Part shown: positions 7,629 through 13,519 of the stretch, in pieces
How the letters are laid out: every line of letters starts with the position of its first letter
How positions within the stretch are numbered: position 1 is the stretch's first letter
Assembly: GCA_039812465.1 (NCBI GenBank)
Contig: JBDIAS010000085.1
Coordinates: 1 to 13,519 of the forward strand
Direction: 5' to 3'
Source: Austwickia sp039812465
GTDB lineage: Bacteria > Actinomycetota > Actinomycetes > Actinomycetales > Dermatophilaceae
Length of the DNA: 13,519 bases
Position numbers and translations under genes: made by a program
Notes under the pieces: model-generated
Told to the model about the DNA's origin: nothing
Databases searched by the model: none
The model's input: the letters and a program-made list of their open reading frames with translations, nothing else

Positions 7629-7634
7629 GAGGAG
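7629..7634 (+). promoter_or_regulatory. Ribosome-binding site of the megasynthase gene
   Basis: GAGGAG stands 9 nt before the ATG at 7644. It fixes the start just before the KS fold (TPIAVVGVSAIMP). No separate promoter is evident in the 100-bp gap from the acyl-CoA dehydrogenase stop, only a small 5-bp hairpin (GGTTC 7596-7600 with GAACC 7607-7611), so readthrough from upstream is likely. Confidence 0.6.
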
Positions 7635-7643
7635 TCGAGCGTC

Positions 7644-10600
7644 ATGACCAGTCCCGGGAGCACACCCATCGCCGTCGTGGGAGTGTCCGCGATCATGCCC
7701 CAGGCGCCCACCGCGGACGTCTTCTGGCAGAACATCAAGAACGGGGTCTACTCGATCACCGAGACGCCCGTCGACCGCTGGGATCCGGCTATCTATTACG
7801 ACGCGGATCGCAGCGCCCGCGACAAGACGTACAGCAAGATCGGCGGCTGGGTCCGCGAGTTCGACTGGAACCCGGTGGCCTGGCGGCTGCCGATCCCGCC
7901 GACCGTCGCGGCCCAGATGGACGAGGGGCAGCGCTGGGTCATCTCGGCCGCGCGCGCCGCGCTGATGCAGGCCGGCTGGCCGGACTGGAAGGTCGACGGC
8001 GACCGGGTGGGCGTGATCTTGGGCAACGCGATCGGCGGGGAGAAGCATTACGTCTCCGCCAACCGGATCCGGCTGCCCGAGCTGCTCGAGCACGTGAGCT
8101 CGGCGCCCTCGATGCTGGCGCTGCCGACGGAGGTGCAGGAGCGCATCCTCATCGAGGCGCGCACGTCCTACCAGGACTCCACCCTGGAGATCACCGAAGA
8201 CACCATGCCGGGTGAGCTGTCGAACGTGATGGCGGGCCGGGTGGCCAACCTGTTCAACCTCCGCGGTCCGAACTTCACGACCGACGCGGCCTGCGCCTCC
8301 GGTCTGGCGGCCCTGTCGGCGGCGGTGCACGGGCTGCGCGCCCACGAGGTCGACGCGGTGGTCACCGGCGGCGTCGACCGCAACATGGGCATCGAGGGCT
8401 TCGTCAAGTTCTGCAAGATCGGCGCGTTGTCCGCGAGCGGCACCCGCCCCTTCGACGCGGGCGCGGACGGCTTCGTGATGGGGGAGGGCTGCGCGGTCTT
8501 CGTGCTGAAGCGGCTCGAGGACGCCGAGCGGGACGGCGACCCCATCCAGGCGGTCATCCTCGGCATCGGCGGCTCCTCGGACGGCAAGGGCAAGGGCATC
8601 ACCGCGCCCAACCCGGTCGGGCAGCAGCACGCCGTGCGGCGGGCGTGGGAGTACGCGGGCCTCGACCCGGCCACCGCGTCGGCGCTGGAGGCGCACGGCA
8701 CCTCCACCCGCGTCGGCGACGCCGCGGAGCTGTCGTCGCTCACGGCGGTCTTCGGCGACAGCGCGAAGCCGCGCTCGATCGCGCTCGGCTCGGTGAAGTC
8801 GAACATCGGCCACCTCAAGGCGGCCGCCGGCTCGGCGGGCCTGTTCAAGATGGTCAAGATGCTGCACGAGAAGGTGCTCGTCCCCTCGCTGAACTTCAAG
8901 GTGCCCAACGACAACGTCGACTGGGACACGATCCCGTTCGCGGTCAACACGCAGCTGCGCGGCTGGGAGTCCTCGGCCTGCCCGGACGGCGTCCGGCGCG
9001 GCGGCGTGAGCGCGTTCGGCTTCGGGGGCACGAACTTCCACGTGGTCGTGGAGGAGCACGTGCCCGGCCGGTACCGCCCGGAGCCCCGCGTACATGCCTC
9101 GGCGGCGATCCCGGCCTCCGGAGGCGCCTCGGTCAGCGCGGCCGCCCCCGGTGTCGGCGCGAGCGCGCCCATCGCCAACGCGGCCCCCCGCAAGACCCCG
9201 CTGCGCGGCGCCCTCGTGCTGGGCGGCGCCGACGACGCCGACATCCTGCGCCAGGTCGAGCGGGTGCTGGCCGCCGCGCAGTCCGGTCAGGCGCCGGCGC
9301 CCGCCGCGCCCGACCCGGCGTTGGCCGGTGCGGCGATGCGCGTCGCCGTCGACTACGGCGACGCCGCGGACCTGGCGGGCAAGCTCACGAAGCTCACCAA
9401 GGCGTTCGCCTCGGGTCACCCGGCCGCCTTCCGCCTCCTGCGCCAGCAGGGTGTCTTCGTCGGACGCGGCCCGGCGCCGAAGGTCGCCTTCCTCTACACG
9501 GGGCAGGGCTCGCAGTACGTCAACATGCTGGCCTCGCTGCGGGAGCGCGAGCCGATCGTCCGCGACCGGTTCGCCGCCGCGGACCGGGTGATGACCCCGC
9601 TGCTGGGCCGGCCGCTCTCGGAGTTCATCTTCACCGACCCCGCCAACGAGGCGGCGGTCAAGGAGCTGACCAAGGGCCTGATGCAGACCGAGATCACGCA
9701 GCCCGCGGTGCTGGCGACCGACCTGGCGCTCACCGAGATGCTCGGCGCGTACGGCGTCCGCCCCGACATGGTGATGGGGCACAGCCTCGGCGAGTACGGC
9801 GCCCTCGTCGCCGCCGGCTCGCTCGGCTTCGATGAGGCGCTGGAGGCGGTGAGCGCCCGCGGGGCGGAGATGAAGAAGGTCTCCGTCGCCGACAACGGCG
9901 CGATGGCCGCCGTGTTCGGCCCGCTGGAGGAGATCCAGAGGACCGTGGACGCGGCCGAGGGCTACGTCGTGGTGGCCAACATCAACTCCGGCAGCCAGGC
10001 CGTGGTCGGTGGCGCGACGGACGCGGTCGAGAAGGTCGTCGAGACGTTCCTCGCCAAGGGCATCAACGCGATCCGGATCCCGGTCAGCCACGCCTTCCAC
10101 ACCTCGATCGTGGCGCCGGCCTCCGAGCCGTTCGTGGGCGTGCTGCGCCGCCTGGACATGCGCCCGCCGCAGCTGCCGATCGTCGCCAACGTGACCGGCG
10201 ACTTCTACCCGGCGAACGCGACCAGCGAGACGATGCTCGAGTTCGCGGGCAAGCAGATCGCTTCGCCGGTCCAGTTCGTGAAGGGCCTGGAGAGCCTGTA
10301 CGCCGCCGGCGCTCGGGTCTTCGTCGAGGTCGGGCCCAAGAAGGCGCTGCATGGGTTCGTCGAGGACGTGCTCGGCGCCAAGGACGACGTCGTGGCCCTG
10401 TTCACCAACCACCCGAAGATCGCCGACGACGTGGCGTTCAACCAGGCGCTGTGCGGCATGTACGCCGCGGGCATCGGCCTGGCCGCTCCGGCGGCGCCCG
10501 CCCCCGCGGTGTCGTACGCGGCGCCCGCCCCAGCGGTCACGCCTGCGGTGCCTGCCCCGGCGTCCGCCGTGGCGGCTGTTCCGGCACGCCCGGCCGCAGG

Positions 10601-13519
10601 ACCGGGCGGCGGGGCCGCGTTCGGGCTACCCCCCGCCGGGGTGGCCGTGGGCGAGATCTCGGAGGAGACGATCCGGCGGCTGGGCGAACTCTTCGCCGGC
10701 GTGCTGGCCGAGGGGCTCGGCGTCTACCGTTCCGACCCGGCGATCGCCGCGCTCGCGGCGGGGGTGGCCCCCGCGGCCGCGCTGGCCGGTGCCCCGCGGC
10801 CGGGTCGCGCCGCAGAGCCCGTGGTCGTCACCGGCGCGTCGCTCGGACTGCCGGGACGTCAGCCGGCCTTCGACGACGAGAACGTCGCCCGCCTGCTCGC
10901 GGGGACGCAGTTCATCGACTCGGTGCCGCAGCGCTTCCGCGACATGATGGTCGACCAGCGGATCACCCGTGTGGTCAAGGACGAATCCGGCGGCGGCAGT
11001 TTCCAGCGGATCGACAACGAGCAGGACGTCATCAAGCTGGCGGGCATGCTGGCGCCGTACGACGTCGTGGAGCAGTACGGGGTCGACAAGTCCCGCGACG
11101 AGGCCTACGACACGACCACGCGGATGGCCGTGGCGGTCGGATTCGACGCCCTGCGGGACGCGGGCATCCCGCTCGTCATGCGTTACAAGACGACGACCCT
11201 GGGCACCCAGCTGCCGGACCGCTGGCTGCTGCCGGAGTCGCTGCGCGACGACACGGGGATCATCTTCGCGTCGGTGTTCCCCGGCTACGACCGGTTCGCC
11301 GAGGCCCTGGAGGGCTACTTCACCGACCGGGGACGGCGGCAGAACCTCCTGGCGCTCGAGGGCCTGCGGACCACCATGGCCGCGGACAACCCGGCCCTGG
11401 CGCACGTCGACGCCCTCATCGCGGAGCTGCGCGCCGCGATCGACGCCGCCGACCACGAGTTCGATCGGCGCTTCATCCTGCGGGTCCTGTCGATGGGGCA
11501 CAGCCAGTTCGCGGACCTGATCGGATGCCGCGGCCCCAACACACAGGTCAACGCGGCGTGCGCCAGCACGACGCAGGCCGTCGCGCTCGCGGAGGACTGG
11601 ATTCGGGCCGGGCGGTGCAGCCGGGTCATCGTGCTGTCCGCGGACGACGCCACGAGCGAGCGGATGCTCCCGTGGATCACCTCGGGATTCATCGCCTCCG
11701 GCGCGGCCGCCACCGATGAGCGGGTCGAGGACGCGGCGACCCCGTTCGACGCCCGGCGGCACGGCATGATCGTCGGCGCCGGCGCCGCGGCCTTGGTCGT
11801 GGAGAGCGCGCAGGCGGCGCGCGAGCGCGGCGTTCAGCCGATCTGCGAGGTGCTCGGCACGGTCATCGCGAACAGCGCGTTCCACGCGACGCGCCTGGAC
11901 CTGGACCACATGAGCGGCGTCATGGAGTCGCTCGTGCGCGAGGTCGAAGCGCGCGGCTACCCGCGCGAGGAGATCGCCCCGCGGACGGTGTTCGTCTCCC
12001 ACGAGACCTACACACCGGCCCGCGGCGGCAGCGCCGCGGCGGAGATCCAGGCCCTGCGCGACTCCTTCGGCGCGCAGGCCGACCAGATCGTGATCACGAA
12101 CACCAAGGGGTTCACCGGCCACGCCATGGGCGCGGGCATCGAGGACGCCCTGGCGGTGAAGTCCCTCGAGACCGGGATCGTGCCGCCGGTCCCGAATTAC
12201 AAGGTGCCGGACCCGGACTTGGGGCCCCTGAACCTGTCCCGGGGCGGTCAGTACCCGGTGGACTTCGCGCTGCGGCTCGCGGCCGGCTTCGGATCGCAGA
12301 TCGCGATGGCGATGTTCCGGTACACGCCGGTGCCGGACGGTCGACGCCGCACACCCGCGGAGCTCGGGTACGCCTACCGGGTCGTCGACCCGGCCGCCTG
12401 GCAGGCCTGGCTGGACTCGCTGTCCGGTCAGAGCGGCAGCACGCTGGAGGTGGACCACCGCCGACTGCGGATCGCCGACCGGGGTGCCCCCGCGACGCCC
12501 ATCGAGTGGATCACCCGGGTGCCGGTCCCGTACGCGGAGGAGCTGGGCGGTGCGGCGTCCCGGCCGCTTCCCCCGGCTGCCGCGGTCGCGCCCGTTGCCC
12601 CGGCTCCCGTGGCCGCGCCCGTTGCCCCGGCTCCCGTGGCCGCGCCCGTTGCCCCGGTTCCCATCCCGGCCACGCCGGTGCCGGTCGCTGCGGCGGTGCC
12701 GGCTGTGACACCTGCCCCGGCGGCCGCGCAGGCAGCGGCGGCCGACGAGATCCTCGACACGGTCACGGGTCTGGTCGCCGAGATGACCGGCTACCCGAGC
12801 GAGCTGCTGGATCCGGACCTCGACCTTGAGGCGGACCTGGGCGTGGACACGGTCAAGCAGGCCGAGGTCTTCGCCGCGGTCCGGGGCGAGTGGAACCTGG
12901 AGCGCGACGAGAACCTGCGGCTGCGGGACTTCCCGACCCTGCGCCACGTCGCCGGGTTCGTGCGCGACAAGCTCGGGCTCCCCGAGCCGAGCGCCGCCCA
13001 TGTGGCGGCCCCGGCCTCGGCGCCCGTCGTCCCCGAAGCGGCGCAGGCCGTCCCCGTCGCGGCCTCGGCCCCGGCGGACGAGATCCTCGCGACCGTCACC
13101 GGGATCGTGGCGGAGATGACCGGCTACCCGAGCGAGCTGCTGGATCCGGACCTCGACCTTGAGGCGGACCTGGGCGTGGACACGGTCAAGCAGGCCGAGG
13201 TCTTCGCGGCCGTGCGGGAGCAGTGGAGCCTGGAGCGGGACGAGAACCTGCGGCTGCGGGACTTCCCGACCCTGCGCCACGTCGCCGGGTTCGTGCGGGA
13301 CAAGCTGGGGCTCCCCGAGCCCAGCGCGGCGGCCCCGCCCGCTTCGACTCCCACGGCGCCGATGGCAGGCGCCCCCGCGGCGGCACCGGCTGCACCGGCT
13401 ACAGCCCCCGTTGCGGCCGACGAGGTGCTGGCCGCGGTGACCGGGATCGTGGCCGAGATGACCGGCTACCCGACGGAACTGCTGGATCCGGACCTGGATC
13501 TGGAGGCCGACCTGGGCGT
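7644..13519 (+). CDS. PUFA-synthase-like megasynthase, KS-AT-KS-(ACP)3+, 3' end beyond the window
   Basis: Open from ATG 7644 to the window edge: 1958 full codons, no stop. KS1 (about 7-472) has Cys in DAACASG (C217), EAHGTST (H351) and SNIGHLKAA (H390), plus the DKTYSKIGG stretch seen in PfaA-type polyunsaturated-fatty-acid synthases. A KS-AT linker leads to an acyltransferase (about 612-930) with GHSLGEYG (S714) and HAFH (H819), the malonyl-CoA signature. An Ala/Pro-rich linker (about 949-1057) follows. A second, unusual KS (about 1058-1561) has NAACAST (C1306), VSHETYTPARGG (H1453) and TKGFTGHAMG (H1493). After a Pro/Ala linker come ACP1 (from 1700), ACP2 (from 1811) and ACP3 (from 1925, cut off before its attachment site). 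ACP1 and ACP2 read LGVDTVKQAE, with Thr (1736, 1847) in place of the phosphopantetheine Ser. KR, DH or other reducing domains would be expected downstream. It presumably builds an acyl or polyketide chain iteratively from malonyl units; the product is unknown. An alternative label is HglE-like polyketide synthase. Confidence 0.9.
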   Translation, partial: MTSPGSTPIAVVGVSAIMPQAPTADVFWQNIKNGVYSITETPVDRWDPAIYYDADRSARDKTYSKIGGWVREFDWNPVAWRLPIPPTVAAQMDEGQRWVISAARAALMQAGWPDWKVDGDRVGVILGNAIGGEKHYVSANRIRLPELLEHVSSAPSMLALPTEVQERILIEARTSYQDSTLEITEDTMPGELSNVMAGRVANLFNLRGPNFTTDAACASGLAALSAAVHGLRAHEVDAVVTGGVDRNMGIEGFVKFCKIGALSASGTRPFDAGADGFVMGEGCAVFVLKRLEDAERDGDPIQAVILGIGGSSDGKGKGITAPNPVGQQHAVRRAWEYAGLDPATASALEAHGTSTRVGDAAELSSLTAVFGDSAKPRSIALGSVKSNIGHLKAAAGSAGLFKMVKMLHEKVLVPSLNFKVPNDNVDWDTIPFAVNTQLRGWESSACPDGVRRGGVSAFGFGGTNFHVVVEEHVPGRYRPEPRVHASAAIPASGGASVSAAAPGVGASAPIANAAPRKTPLRGALVLGGADDADILRQVERVLAAAQSGQAPAPAAPDPALAGAAMRVAVDYGDAADLAGKLTKLTKAFASGHPAAFRLLRQQGVFVGRGPAPKVAFLYTGQGSQYVNMLASLREREPIVRDRFAAADRVMTPLLGRPLSEFIFTDPANEAAVKELTKGLMQTEITQPAVLATDLALTEMLGAYGVRPDMVMGHSLGEYGALVAAGSLGFDEALEAVSARGAEMKKVSVADNGAMAAVFGPLEEIQRTVDAAEGYVVVANINSGSQAVVGGATDAVEKVVETFLAKGINAIRIPVSHAFHTSIVAPASEPFVGVLRRLDMRPPQLPIVANVTGDFYPANATSETMLEFAGKQIASPVQFVKGLESLYAAGARVFVEVGPKKALHGFVEDVLGAKDDVVALFTNHPKIADDVAFNQALCGMYAAGIGLAAPAAPAPAVSYAAPAPAVTPAVPAPASAVAAVPARPAAGPGGGAAFGLPPAGVAVGEISEETIRRLGELFAGVLAEGLGVYRSDPAIAALAAGVAPAAALAGAPRPGRAAEPVVVTGASLGLPGRQPAFDDENVARLLAGTQFIDSVPQRFRDMMVDQRITRVVKDESGGGSFQRIDNEQDVIKLAGMLAPYDVVEQYGVDKSRDEAYDTTTRMAVAVGFDALRDAGIPLVMRYKTTTLGTQLPDRWLLPESLRDDTGIIFASVFPGYDRFAEALEGYFTDRGRRQNLLALEGLRTTMAADNPALAHVDALIAELRAAIDAADHEFDRRFILRVLSMGHSQFADLIGCRGPNTQVNAACASTTQAVALAEDWIRAGRCSRVIVLSADDATSERMLPWITSGFIASGAAATDERVEDAATPFDARRHGMIVGAGAAALVVESAQAARERGVQPICEVLGTVIANSAFHATRLDLDHMSGVMESLVREVEARGYPREEIAPRTVFVSHETYTPARGGSAAAEIQALRDSFGAQADQIVITNTKGFTGHAMGAGIEDALAVKSLETGIVPPVPNYKVPDPDLGPLNLSRGGQYPVDFALRLAAGFGSQIAMAMFRYTPVPDGRRRTPAELGYAYRVVDPAAWQAWLDSLSGQSGSTLEVDHRRLRIADRGAPATPIEWITRVPVPYAEELGGAASRPLPPAAAVAPVAPAPVAAPVAPAPVAAPVAPVPIPATPVPVAAAVPAVTPAPAAAQAAAADEILDTVTGLVAEMTGYPSELLDPDLDLEADLGVDTVKQAEVFAAVRGEWNLERDENLRLRDFPTLRHVAGFVRDKLGLPEPSAAHVAAPASAPVVPEAAQAVPVAASAPADEILATVTGIVAEMTGYPSELLDPDLDLEADLGVDTVKQAEVFAAVREQWSLERDENLRLRDFPTLRHVAGFVRDKLGLPEPSAAAPPASTPTAPMAGAPAAAPAAPATAPVAADEVLAAVTGIVAEMTGYPTELLDPDLDLEADLG
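12588..12668 (+). repeat. 27-bp tandem repeat in the KS2-ACP linker
   Basis: Three consecutive 27-bp units (12588-12614, 12615-12641, 12642-12668) encode repeats of APVAPAPVA. The first two are identical at the base level; the third diverges at its end. The unit length is a multiple of three, so copy changes only lengthen or shorten a flexible Pro/Ala tether between the second KS and the first ACP. Confidence 0.85.
12741..13519 (+). repeat. Tandem ACP-encoding repeats (333-bp and 342-bp periods), third copy truncated
   Basis: ACP units begin at 12741, 13074 and 13416, each with an ADE(I/V)L start. Units 1 and 2 share 95 uninterrupted identical bases (12780-12874 and 13113-13207), from the EMTGYPSELLDPDLDLEADL region through the carrier site. 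They share about 59 more over the DENLRLRDFPTLRHVAGFV region, including synonymous positions. This indicates recent duplication or gene conversion. Unit 3 has drifted (TELLDPDLDLEADL with other codons). Short Ala/Pro linkers separate the units. Tandem ACPs are a hallmark of PUFA-type synthases, where copy number affects output. Confidence 0.92.

Noticed and set aside
6106..7647. 513-residue plus-strand frame overlapping the ACAD gene
   Set aside because: Out of frame with the ACAD, Arg/Gly-rich and lacking any motif. The ACAD frame holds all catalytic and FAD motifs.
7341..10412. 1023-residue open frame on the minus strand
   Set aside because: Antisense to KS1 and AT with intact catalytic motifs; its composition is Arg/Asp/Gly/His-rich with no domain pattern. 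It is a GC artefact.
10815..12327. Second KS as an inactive chain-length factor
   Set aside because: CLF domains lack the active-site Cys; here NAACAST keeps C1306 and both histidines can be assigned, so inactivity is not supported by sequence.
10626..13280. 884-residue minus-strand frame with repeated GRGHGSRGN-like and VAQGREVPQPQVL stretches
   Set aside because: The repeats are the reverse reading of the Pro/Ala linker and the duplicated ACPs on the plus strand, not a real repeat protein.
12741..13519. Periodic repeats as a CRISPR array or mobile element
   Set aside because: The period of 333-342 bp, the maintained reading frame and the ACP motifs show protein-domain duplication. There are no short palindromic repeats with unique spacers and no transposase.

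Overview
The window is very GC-rich, with G or C at most third codon positions, so shadow reading frames are long on both strands. The ctaB/ctaA pair, the stand-alone etfBA genes and the mycobacterial-type membrane Fe-S reductase point to an Actinomycetota chromosome. I cannot place it to genus.

Layout. Positions 1-347 are the 3' end of ctaB (heme O synthase, + strand). It converges on a complete ctaA (heme A synthase, 431-1396, - strand) across a short repeat-rich gap. A 254-bp intergenic region (1397-1650) separates ctaA from a run of + strand genes: etfB (1651-2430), etfA (2462-3424), a 744-residue membrane iron-sulfur ETF:quinone oxidoreductase of the EtfD type (3541-5775), a long-form acyl-CoA dehydrogenase (5849-7543), and a giant multidomain ketosynthase that starts at 7644 and runs off the window's right edge. 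No RNA gene, IS element or CRISPR array was seen, and no gap exceeds 300 bases.

The large gene is the centre of interest. Its 1958 visible codons encode KS - AT - second, divergent KS - at least three tandem ACP repeats. The first KS resembles bacterial polyunsaturated-fatty-acid (PfaA-like, 'secondary lipid') synthases. The second KS is about 500 residues long and keeps a Cys-His-His triad in unusual motifs. Both complete ACPs have Thr where the phosphopantetheine-bearing Ser normally sits. The ACPs are a 333-bp tandem duplication with 95 consecutive identical bases.

How the genes may work together (inference). An acyl-CoA dehydrogenase feeds electrons to ETF (EtfBA), which the membrane Fe-S protein oxidises while reducing quinone. 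Next to an acyl-chain synthase, this suggests that a long or unusual acyl chain is built and then desaturated (or trimmed) with electrons delivered to the respiratory chain. The heme A genes at the left edge serve the aa3 oxidase and are probably an independent housekeeping unit.
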